NCBI GenBank assembly: GCA_947496355.1
Contig: CANMCO010000012.1
Coordinates: forward strand, 73,705-120,285
Source: an uncultured Aquimarina sp.
Lineage (GTDB): Bacteria; Bacteroidota; Bacteroidia; Flavobacteriales; Flavobacteriaceae
Reading direction: 5' to 3'
Length of the DNA: 46,581 nt
Part shown: positions 8,134 through 16,231 of the stretch, piece by piece
Layout: the number at the start of each line of letters is the position of its first letter
How positions within the stretch are numbered: the stretch's first letter is position 1
The notes under the pieces: generated by a model
Database searches by the model: none
Seen by the model: only the letters and a program-made list of their open reading frames with translations
Told to the model about the DNA's origin: nothing
Program-made: the position numbers and the translations under genes

Positions 8134-9809
8134 ATCACATTTTTTTTATCATTATGCCAATCCAGAAAATGTTTACCAAACTGGCTGTCTATTTCTCCCC
8201 TTCTTATTTTAAATGTAGGAGTTAATAGTGCATTTTCTGTATTCCAAACTTTAGAATCTACTATTATTGTGGATACTCTGGTGTAATTTGCTAAGTCTTC
8301 ATTAATAGAAACAAGCATATTATCTAATGATACTTCTATTTCTTCTTTCGTAACGGATTGTGCGACTTCTGATAGATTAACAATCGCAATGGGCTGAGGT
8401 ATCCCCAGCCCTGCTATACAAACCTGCTCAACTAATTCATTTTTTTCTATTCTTTCTTCTAAAGGATTAGGTGTAATATACTTGCCCTTACTAGTTTTAA
8501 AGGCATCAGAAACACGCCCAATTATTTTTAAGAAACCGTTTTCATCAAAACTTCCTTTATCTCCGCTATGCAACCAATCATTTTTTAAGACTTTTTGGGT
8601 TAAGTCCTCATCTTTGTAGTACCCTTTCATCATATATGGTGACTTCATTAGGACTTCTTTAGTCTTTGGATCGATTTTCACTTCGCATCCTGGAACTGGT
8701 TTACCTACTGAATCCTTTGGAGCATCTTTCATTGGGGAATTTGTAATCGACCCACAAACTTCAGTCATGCCATATGCTTCTATAAGATGAATTCCCAGCT
8801 TCATGTACCATTCTTTCAAATAAGTAGGGGTAATTGCCGAACCCGTTGCAATTACTTTTGCATTGGCCATCCCCAAACCATATCGTATTTTCTTTTTTAT
8901 AATACCAGAAAGTATAGGAATATTGAATAATAATCGTTGTTTCTTGAGGGGCAGTTTATTAGCCACTGCAAGGTAGAATTTTGTCCAAATTCTGGGAACC
9001 GCAAAAAAGATGGTGGGCTGAGTGTCTTGTAAATTTTTAGCAAATGTTTCAATACTTTCTCCAAACGAAATAGTACCGCCAAGCATTAGAGCTATAGCAT
9101 AAACACCAATCTTTTCGGCCACATGATTTAGTGGTAAGTACGATAATAATTGCGGTTCTGGATATTTGGCGATGCCTATCCAATCATTTTTGTTATCATC
9201 TTTAATGATTTGAACTGGGGTCTTATGTATGTGCATAACTCCTTTTGGCGTTCCTGTAGTCCCAGAAGTAAATAGAATCGTCCATATTTCTTTAGGGTTT
9301 GGAATATAACCTTGTACAAAAGATTCATTTCCTGAAACCAAATCATCCCAAAGTAACCCTTCTGTAACTTCTGCATTTCCCTGATAATGCGAAAAGCGTA
9401 TAATTTGGGTATCGTCTTCTATTTTTTCAGCATGTCCGGACCAATGATCCAACTTTCCAACAAAAACTACTTTAGAATCAGATTGAGCAAGAACCTCTCC
9501 TAATTGTGTTGCTGAGAGGTTATAATACAAGGGGACAGAAACAAATCCCCCCATCATAATCGCCAAATCTGCAAGTATCCATTGATAACAGTTTTTAGAA
9601 TATATGGCAACATGGTCTCCTTTTTTTAAACCCAACCCTTGCAATGCCTTTGTCATTCTTGACGCCTCATCATAGGCATCTTGGTAGGTCAAAGTTTTCC
9701 AGAGATTACCTTTGGGTTGTTTTAGAAAAGGAAAATCAGGTTTTTCCTTAACCCAGTGATAAAAATATTCTGGTAATGAGTTATAATTTGGAAAACTTAG
9801 ATCGCCCAT
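8124..9809 (-). CDS. AMP-dependent acyl-CoA synthetase (long-chain acyl-CoA ligase family)
   Basis: 561-residue adenylate-forming ligase that activates a carboxylic acid to its acyl-CoA. Motifs in order: the AMP/phosphate loop ILFTSGTTGTPKGVMH, LLSYLPLNHVAEK of the FadD15/long-chain type, EAYGMTEVCG for the adenine site, LHSGDKG with the conserved Asp, and GRVSDAFKTSKGKYI at the hinge. The length is a little shorter than typical 600-residue long-chain ligases of this type. Second gene of the operon, 8 bases after the TetR gene, and likely the entry enzyme of the pathway (AtuH-like position). The ligase/SDR overlap implies coupled translation. Confidence 0.93.
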   Translation of the reverse strand: MGDLSFPNYNSLPEYFYHWVKEKPDFPFLKQPKGNLWKTLTYQDAYDEASRMTKALQGLGLKKGDHVAIYSKNCYQWILADLAIMMGGFVSVPLYYNLSATQLGEVLAQSDSKVVFVGKLDHWSGHAEKIEDDTQIIRFSHYQGNAEVTEGLLWDDLVSGNESFVQGYIPNPKEIWTILFTSGTTGTPKGVMHIHKTPVQIIKDDNKNDWIGIAKYPEPQLLSYLPLNHVAEKIGVYAIALMLGGTISFGESIETFAKNLQDTQPTIFFAVPRIWTKFYLAVANKLPLKKQRLLFNIPILSGIIKKKIRYGLGMANAKVIATGSAITPTYLKEWYMKLGIHLIEAYGMTEVCGSITNSPMKDAPKDSVGKPVPGCEVKIDPKTKEVLMKSPYMMKGYYKDEDLTQKVLKNDWLHSGDKGSFDENGFLKIIGRVSDAFKTSKGKYITPNPLEERIEKNELVEQVCIAGLGIPQPIAIVNLSEVAQSVTKEEIEVSLDNMLVSINEDLANYTRVSTIIVDSKVWNTENALLTPTFKIRRGEIDSQFGKHFLDWHNDKKNVIWI

Positions 9810-9817
9810 AACAAAAA

Positions 9818-10471
9818 TTAAAAGGTTAAATAAGAATCCATATTTTGATCAAATTCTTCACCTAAACTGGTTAAATAATCCTGACCAAAGAATTTTTTAA
9901 ATGATGCCAAACCTTTTTCAGTAAGATGTGGTAACAACAGACTCCAAATAACTTTTTCTCCGTCCTCTTTTGTTTTATCCCCCCTAATTGTTTGCTGCGA
10001 GTACCAGAAAAACATCATCATCCATGAGGTTATCGCCAAGTTCTTATAAACACCTGGGGCAGGTTCTGCATTCATGTTTCCTAACTGAATAGAAAATGCA
10101 ATTGCCATTTCTATGTCCTGAATCGTTTTGACAGCAAGAGATTTCATTTTGGAAGCAATCAAAGGATGCTTAAGCACCTGGTTATCATGAAAAATAAATG
10201 AGTATTCTTTTTGCAACCTATAATAGAGTTGCGCATCATGGTGTAGATTTTGAAAAGAAGGAACACTTTTTGTAACTCTTTCATTTGTCAACTTTTCCCA
10301 AAGCTGATCAGTTATCTCTTTCAATAAAGCTTCTTTATCCTTGAAATGATAGGTCATATTACCTCTACTCATTTCTAGTGATTTTGCTAATTCAAATAGG
10401 TTTACTGCGCCATAGCCTGACTTATTAAAGGCCTTGATAGCCTGAGCAAGTATTCTTGTCTTTGTAGCCAA
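9818..10471 (-). CDS. TetR/AcrR family transcriptional regulator
   Basis: 217-residue regulator with an N-terminal TetR helix-turn-helix (about residues 5-55): FELAKSLEMSRGNMTYHFKDKEALL is split over the recognition helix and the YHF signature. The rest is an all-helical ligand-binding domain without clear sequence identity. It is the first gene of the catabolic operon, and TetR proteins in that position usually repress their own operon until an acyl-CoA intermediate binds (compare AtuR, FadR, PsrA). A 16-bp perfect-arm palindrome lies 56-71 bases upstream of the start and is the obvious candidate operator. The ligand is unknown. Confidence 0.92.
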   Translation of the reverse strand: MATKTRILAQAIKAFNKSGYGAVNLFELAKSLEMSRGNMTYHFKDKEALLKEITDQLWEKLTNERVTKSVPSFQNLHHDAQLYYRLQKEYSFIFHDNQVLKHPLIASKMKSLAVKTIQDIEMAIAFSIQLGNMNAEPAPGVYKNLAITSWMMMFFWYSQQTIRGDKTKEDGEKVIWSLLLPHLTEKGLASFKKFFGQDYLTSLGEEFDQNMDSYLTF

Positions 10472-10526
10472 TTTTTCTTTTTTTTTATAAATATATGAAA
10501 TACTTTTATATTTATGACAATGTTTT

Positions 10527-10542
10527 TAGTCACATTTGACTA
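10527..10542. promoter_or_regulatory. Candidate TetR operator palindrome
   Basis: The sequence TAGTCACATTTGACTA has perfect 6-base arms (TAGTCA/TGACTA) around a 4-base spacer. It lies 56-71 bases upstream of the TetR start, in the only gap longer than 20 bases in the first 10.5 kb, where the promoter for the whole operon must be. Size and symmetry suit a TetR dimer. Binding is inferred from position only. Confidence 0.5.
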
Positions 10543-10638
10543 TTTTAACATTAAAAGAAATCGACCAACTTTTTTCAACTATTTATTACTTAGTAAAAAC
10601 ATTAGTGATGGAATACCATAAACTAATACCCAAAAGTC

Positions 10639-13002
10639 TTATTCTTTAATTTCGATTTTTCGTTTTAACACATTTCCTTGATCATCTAAAACGGTAATTA
10701 TGTGTTCTCCTATTTTGGGAGCTATGGGTAGTTCATGAAATCGCTTGGTTGATCCTATAAATTTGTCATCTATGTACCAAAACACCCTAGTTTCAGGTTT
10801 GGTATGCACGATTTTAAGGATTACTTCGTTAGTCATACCATCAAATCCTTTGGGTAAATACACTGCACTATTTCCTTTAGGAAAAATAAAATCCATTCGC
10901 TCTTGGGATTCTTTTACGCAATCAAACCTATATGGAGGTAATGACCGATACCTTGCATTATTAGTCTTAAAAAAATACTCCTGTAATGGTGGTAATACAA
11001 ACCATGGTTCGTGAACAATATCTGCTACAGGCTCACAAGAAGAATTGACGCGATATCGTCGTGTTGCATCTAGATGTACTAATTGATGATATGGACAAGG
11101 TGCTGTCTTTCCTCCTAAAATAGGAGCGTATATTTGTTTAACAGGACAATTACTACTTGCTAAAAAACCACTCTTGCCACATACGGTTGCGGTTATTAAA
11201 TCATCATAAGGTACTGGAAACCATTTTGAATTTGGTAATAAGTTAAACACATCAAATAGCACAGGGGCCGCTGTATTTAATCCGGTAAGCTCTGGGCGGC
11301 CTTCACCATCCGCATTTCCAATCCAAATACCAACTACATACTTCTGACTTGTACCTATTGCCCATCCATCACGATTACCAAAACTAGTTCCGGTTTTCCA
11401 GGCAATCTCTCTTGTCGAATCATAAAACTCCCAAGCCTCATCACCTTCAGGTCTGTTCACTTTTTTCATTGCCTCAAAAGTGAGCCAAATACTTCCTGCA
11501 CCAAAAATTGACTTTTGCTTTACTTTCTTTCCAAAATCCACATTTTCTGAAGCTAATATAATGGGTTCGACAAATTGTCTAGTAAAATATTCACTTGAGG
11601 TTTTCTTATAACTATTTAGTGTACCAGTAAAACCAGCGTATGTTTTGCATAAATCCCAAAGGCTACCTTCTGCACCGCCTACGATTAATGATAGTCCATA
11701 ATGGTCTGCATCATACTTTAGGCCTTTGATCCGAAAAGCATTCAATTCATCCCGGAATCGTTGCAAACCATATTGCTGCAATAGTCTTACTGCGGGTACA
11801 TTTAACGAACGAGCCAACGCTCGATTAGCCGGAGCTGCACCACTATAACTCTCATCAAAATTTTTGGGGTTATATCCAGCAATGACTGTTGGGATATCAG
11901 ATACTAATTGCTCTGGTAACAATTCTCCTTTATCCATCATAGCAGTATATAATAATGGTTTTAGTGTGCTTCCGGTGCTTCGCGCCGCTTGGATAATATC
12001 TACATCCTTTTGATGATTCTTATCTGTTGGAGCATTACCCACATAACTCAGCACTTCTCTGGTATCAACATCCAATACTAAAACTGCCATGTTATGAATT
12101 TCATTTTGTTTCAATACTTCGTAATGCTGTTTTACTACTTGATTCACTTGCTTTTGTAATACTGCATTAATCGTGGTTTGAACTCTTTTACCTCTATGTT
12201 TTTTTGTGATTCGGTCAAGTAAATGTGGCGCTATTTGTGGCAGGAAATAAGGTTTTTGTGGTAAAGTTTCACTTATAGATAATTCATAGGTCAATGAGTC
12301 GATTGTTTCTTGTTCTAAAAGTGTTTTTAGTAATCGATTTCTTTTCTCTTCTAGCTGTGTTTGATTCTTACCGGGATAGATCAACGAGGGTGCATTTGGC
12401 AGCACGGCAAGCGTTGCACTCTCGGCCCATGACAATTGATGAGCAGGCAAACCAAAATAACGCCATGAAGCCATATCTATACCCACTACGTTCCCCCCAA
12501 AGGGCGCATTAGATGCATACAGTCTTAGAATATTTTCTTTGGAAGTACCGAACTCTAATCTTGTGGCCAAGATAAGTTCTTTAAGCTTTTCAAAATACGT
12601 TCTCTTTTTACCCTTTCTTGATAAGCGAATAACTTGTTGAGTAATGGTACTACCACCACGAACAACTTTTCCAGCTTTTATATTTTCGCCAATGGCCTCA
12701 CCCATAGCAACGGGATTGAAACCAAAATGTCGATAGAATTGTTGATCTTCAAACGCAATAATGCATTTTTTGAACTTATATGAAACACTATCTGTTTCAG
12801 GAAAGCGCCATTGCCCATCGATTGCTATTTTAGCCCCTAACAGTTCGCCGTTTCTAGTTTCAATTACTGTAGCGGTAGGGTCATTAAATAATTGTCTGGG
12901 TATCGAAAAATAATACCAAACGAGCAATATTCCTATCAGAACACAGCGTTTTGGGTGTTTTCTTATATAATTCTTAGATTTCTGAAACAACACTAACCAC
13001 AA
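10639..13002 (-). CDS. pbpC: Penicillin-binding protein 1C (glycosyltransferase/transpeptidase)
   Basis: 787-residue class A PBP of the 1C type, anchored in the inner membrane by a segment at about 20-34. The GT51 glycosyltransferase domain has the catalytic EDQQFYRH (Glu85) and RGGSTITQQ (115-123). The transpeptidase domain has the SxxK motif STLK (Ser345 nucleophile), SLN at 399-401 and KTGTS at 536-540. A C-terminal beta domain (about 690-787), characteristic of PbpC, ends in a basic KRKIEIKE. It polymerises and crosslinks peptidoglycan. In many bacteria pbpC sits directly beside the alpha-2-macroglobulin gene; here that partner lies 3.2 kb away on the same strand with other genes between. 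All catalytic motifs are intact. Confidence 0.96.
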   Translation of the reverse strand: MWLVLFQKSKNYIRKHPKRCVLIGILLVWYYFSIPRQLFNDPTATVIETRNGELLGAKIAIDGQWRFPETDSVSYKFKKCIIAFEDQQFYRHFGFNPVAMGEAIGENIKAGKVVRGGSTITQQVIRLSRKGKKRTYFEKLKELILATRLEFGTSKENILRLYASNAPFGGNVVGIDMASWRYFGLPAHQLSWAESATLAVLPNAPSLIYPGKNQTQLEEKRNRLLKTLLEQETIDSLTYELSISETLPQKPYFLPQIAPHLLDRITKKHRGKRVQTTINAVLQKQVNQVVKQHYEVLKQNEIHNMAVLVLDVDTREVLSYVGNAPTDKNHQKDVDIIQAARSTGSTLKPLLYTAMMDKGELLPEQLVSDIPTVIAGYNPKNFDESYSGAAPANRALARSLNVPAVRLLQQYGLQRFRDELNAFRIKGLKYDADHYGLSLIVGGAEGSLWDLCKTYAGFTGTLNSYKKTSSEYFTRQFVEPIILASENVDFGKKVKQKSIFGAGSIWLTFEAMKKVNRPEGDEAWEFYDSTREIAWKTGTSFGNRDGWAIGTSQKYVVGIWIGNADGEGRPELTGLNTAAPVLFDVFNLLPNSKWFPVPYDDLITATVCGKSGFLASSNCPVKQIYAPILGGKTAPCPYHQLVHLDATRRYRVNSSCEPVADIVHEPWFVLPPLQEYFFKTNNARYRSLPPYRFDCVKESQERMDFIFPKGNSAVYLPKGFDGMTNEVILKIVHTKPETRVFWYIDDKFIGSTKRFHELPIAPKIGEHIITVLDDQGNVLKRKIEIKE

Positions 13003-13251
13003 TTAACAAAATATACATAAGTAAAGGTAAATGATAAAAACACATCTTTTTAGTGAAGAGAAAACTTAATTTCTCATAACTTTTGCCGTTAAATCTTAAA
13101 ATTTTATTAAATTATATGACTCTTAACACCAAATCGATTTAGGTTTTTTTTGAATCAGTTGTTACTCTTAACATAAGAAACATCATAAAATTCAATAACA
13201 GTTACACATGATTTACCAATTTAGTTTATCAAAATTTACCAAAATTATTTT

Positions 13252-15459
13252 GTGTTGAAAAATATTATTCTTTTCATATTCGTTTTTGTAACTTCTTTGT
13301 CAGCCTTTTCTCAGGACGAGCCTTCTTTCGTACAGATTGATAGTATTGATGTGTTATTAAAAAATGCTCAAGAATTAAGAATAAAAAATAATATGTATGA
13401 TGCTTTAGAGCTTGCTTTTAAAGCTGTTACATATGCTCATGAACTTGAGCATAATCATTACCTATCACATGCTTATTTCGTAATGGGGACTATTCAATAT
13501 GAAATTATTGATTATAAAAATGCCAAAACACATATGTTAAAAGCATTGGAACACTCTGAGAAAACTGAGTCTAAAAAGTTGTTACCTTATATTTTACAAG
13601 GTATGGCCAACATATATTATGATGAAAATGAGGATTATGAAAATGCATTGATTTACTATAAAAAAGGTGTTGAATTAGGAAAGGACAAGGTACATATTAA
13701 CAACTATGCGATTCCTCTACATAACCTTATTTGGACCTATATGGATCTGAACAAATTTGACGAGGCGGCTCCTTATCTTAAAGAAGCTGATAGTATAGAC
13801 AAACTCATTCCTGTAGGTTTTAAAAATGCAAGTACTTTATACCTTCTTAGAGCTCGTAATTTTACTCATAAAGGAGAGATTAAAAATGCCGAAGAATATT
13901 TTAAAAAAGCCTTCGACCTATTAGAAGAAGAACAATATTGGATAAAAGGCAAGAGTTATTTTTATCAATACAGATCAGAAATGTACCAAAATATTGGAGA
14001 TTATCCTAAGGCTATTGCAGATCTAAAAGAACTTCAAAAAAATGAGCGTAAAGTCTTTGAAAATGCGCGGTCAAAAAATCAAGAAATCACAAAAATCAGA
14101 TTCAAGGTAGACGAATATGAAAGAGAGCTAGAAGCAGCAAAAAGAGAAAAGTTGCTATTAATGAATATTGATAAAAATAATAAAACCATTATTTATATTT
14201 CGATTGTTGGGCTTCTTTTACTCATTAGTGTTATGTTTTTTTACTATCGTGGATATCAATCCAAAAAGAAATCAAGTGAGATTCTAAGATTAAAAAACAT
14301 AGAATTGGGTGAAGCAAAATCTGCAGCAGAAAAATTAAGTAAAATCAAGTCACAATTTATATCTACTATTAGTCATGAGCTCAGAACTCCTTTATATGGT
14401 GTTATAGGAATCTCATCCCTTTTATTAGAAAATAAAAATCGTTCTGAAAGTGATAGAAAACTTCTTGATTCATTAAAGGTTTCTGCAGATTATTTACTTA
14501 ACCTAGTAAATAAAGTATTAAAACTAAGTAAAATTGATTCTGAGGAAACCGATCTCACAAAAACACCTACCAATTTACTTTCCTTATCAAAAAACATTTT
14601 GCAGTCTTTTGATTATCAATCCGCAGAAAAGGAAAACGAATTATTGCTTGAGTATAACGATAATATACCCTGTATGGTAAACCTAGATCCATTAAGAATA
14701 TCGGAGATATTAATCAATTTAATAGGAAACGCAATAAAATTTACAGAAAATGGAAAAATTTGGCTTCGTATCCAACTTCGATCTATAGATTCTAAAGACG
14801 TTCGTATCCGAATTGAAGTTGAAGATACAGGTATCGGTATACCAGATGATCAAAAAGAATATATATTCGAAGAATTTTCGCAAGCAGGCAGTGTATATGA
14901 AAATAAACAAGGAACAGGTTTAGGGTTGTCTATTGTGAGAAATTTGGTACAAAAGATGGATAGTACAATCCATTTTGAAAGCCATAAAAATACTGGCACC
15001 AAGTTCTATTTTGATCTGGATTTAAAGATTTCAGATCAATTAAATGAAGCGAACAAGAATTCTGTAAATCCGGAAACTAACTGGTCCTTAAACTATAAAA
15101 TACTTGTTGCCGAAGACAACAAAATTAATCAACTTGTTACCAAAAATTTATTAAAAACTATTGGTTGCACATGTATTATTGTAGAAAACGGATCCGAAGC
15201 AATTGAAATCTTAAAAAAAGAATTCTTTGACCTAGTACTAATGGATATCAATATGCCAATATTAGATGGCATGCAAGCAACTTTGGAAATAAGAAAATTT
15301 GATAATAACACTCCTATACTTGCTTTGACTGCCTCAGAACTAAGCGAGGTAGAAGGTGATTGCAGAAATGCAGGAATGAATGATCTTATCAACAAACCGT
15401 TGAATAAAAAAGATCTAAGAGAGGCTATTCTTAAAAATCTAAAATTGAACAATCAATGA
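13252..15459 (+). CDS. TPR-containing hybrid sensor histidine kinase/response regulator
   Basis: 735-residue hybrid kinase. A signal peptide (1-21, ending SAFSQ) is followed by about 250 periplasmic residues of TPR-like helical repeats, a coiled coil (270-305) and a membrane helix (312-332). Then come a HisKA domain with ISHELRTP (His375), an HATPase domain with INLIGNAIKFTEN, EDTGIGIPD and GTGLGLS, and a C-terminal receiver with LVAEDNKINQ, phospho-acceptor Asp665 in LVLMDINMP and Lys715. No DNA-binding output domain follows, so phosphate probably passes to another protein. The best start is GTG at 13252, or TTG at 13255; no in-frame ATG precedes the signal peptide. It is divergent from pbpC across a 249-bp gap. 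Its 3' end runs over the P450 remnant on the other strand. The stimulus is unknown. Confidence 0.93.
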   Translation: MLKNIILFIFVFVTSLSAFSQDEPSFVQIDSIDVLLKNAQELRIKNNMYDALELAFKAVTYAHELEHNHYLSHAYFVMGTIQYEIIDYKNAKTHMLKALEHSEKTESKKLLPYILQGMANIYYDENEDYENALIYYKKGVELGKDKVHINNYAIPLHNLIWTYMDLNKFDEAAPYLKEADSIDKLIPVGFKNASTLYLLRARNFTHKGEIKNAEEYFKKAFDLLEEEQYWIKGKSYFYQYRSEMYQNIGDYPKAIADLKELQKNERKVFENARSKNQEITKIRFKVDEYERELEAAKREKLLLMNIDKNNKTIIYISIVGLLLLISVMFFYYRGYQSKKKSSEILRLKNIELGEAKSAAEKLSKIKSQFISTISHELRTPLYGVIGISSLLLENKNRSESDRKLLDSLKVSADYLLNLVNKVLKLSKIDSEETDLTKTPTNLLSLSKNILQSFDYQSAEKENELLLEYNDNIPCMVNLDPLRISEILINLIGNAIKFTENGKIWLRIQLRSIDSKDVRIRIEVEDTGIGIPDDQKEYIFEEFSQAGSVYENKQGTGLGLSIVRNLVQKMDSTIHFESHKNTGTKFYFDLDLKISDQLNEANKNSVNPETNWSLNYKILVAEDNKINQLVTKNLLKTIGCTCIIVENGSEAIEILKKEFFDLVLMDINMPILDGMQATLEIRKFDNNTPILALTASELSEVEGDCRNAGMNDLINKPLNKKDLREAILKNLKLNNQ

Positions 15460-15681
15460 TAAGGACAAGCTCCTTCTAATTCGGTTTTCATATACGCTTC
15501 CATGCTCTTTATACCCTTTCTTTAAAAGAGAGATTGGAGCTTTAATAAAAGGTAAGGCATGACTCAAAAAAGGAAGCCCACCACTTATACTAGGAATATC
15601 TTTATGTCCTATCATAATATATTTCTTTTGACTTTGAAAAAAGTTTCGGGATGTTTGATTGCGTATTGCGTTTTTAGCCAT
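15439..15681 (-). pseudogene. Cytochrome P450 N-terminal remnant
   Basis: An 80-codon frame whose middle reads like the start of a cytochrome P450: IPSISGGLPFLSHALPFI, then a KAPISLLKKGYKEHG stretch, matching the proline-rich hinge and helix A of CYP proteins. Real P450s run to about 440 residues and carry a Cys heme ligand near the C-terminus; none of that is here. After KEHGSVY the sequence stops resembling the family and turns into a low-complexity tail that runs into the 3' end of the histidine kinase gene. I read it as the residue of a deletion. The family call rests on roughly 40 residues by eye. Confidence 0.55.
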
Positions 15682-15780
15682 TTATGAATAAAAAACATAA
15701 AGGTAAAAACCACCTCTTTAGAGTAGAGTGTTTTTATAGTAAGTTGGTCATTGTGTGTTCTAGTATTATTATACTGAAAA

Positions 15781-16179
15781 TTATAAACTCATTGTTACCC
15801 CTTTTGATCGTGAGAATCCATACTTCTCATAAAAAGGTTCTAAATCCGGTTTAGTATTCAAAAATACTTGTTCTACATCATTAAGTTGATTTACCAACAG
15901 CTCAACTATAATTTGTCCAACACCTTGCTTTCTATATTTTGTATCAACTACAATATCGTCTAGCATTGCTCGATAAATCCCGTCTGAAATGGCACGGCCA
16001 AATCCAATAAGTTGGTCATTATCTCTAACGGTAACATAAGTTGTTGTATTCTTTAATAAAAAAGCTATCCCTTCTTTTGATCTGTTTTTTGCCCAACTAG
16101 TTTGTGAAAAAAGTTTTAATAATTCTGAAGCTTCAGGAAGTTGTTCTGTGAGTATAATATACTTTTTTATTTCTTTCAT
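15781..16179 (-). CDS. GNAT family N-acetyltransferase
   Basis: 132-residue single-domain acetyltransferase. The acetyl-CoA pyrophosphate-binding loop is RKQGVGQ in motif A, preceded by MLDDIVVDTKY on strand beta4, and followed by FYEKYGF, the usual tyrosine-bearing C-terminal motif. The fold is complete for a small GNAT. The acceptor (amine, peptide or antibiotic) cannot be told. It lies 52 bases downstream of the macroglobulin gene on the same strand, so it may be read through from it. Confidence 0.88.
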   Translation of the reverse strand: MKEIKKYIILTEQLPEASELLKLFSQTSWAKNRSKEGIAFLLKNTTTYVTVRDNDQLIGFGRAISDGIYRAMLDDIVVDTKYRKQGVGQIIVELLVNQLNDVEQVFLNTKPDLEPFYEKYGFSRSKGVTMSL

Positions 16180-16231
16180 AATTTAATACCAATGACAAAT
16201 CTTAAAAAACACACTCCTAACAACAAAATAC

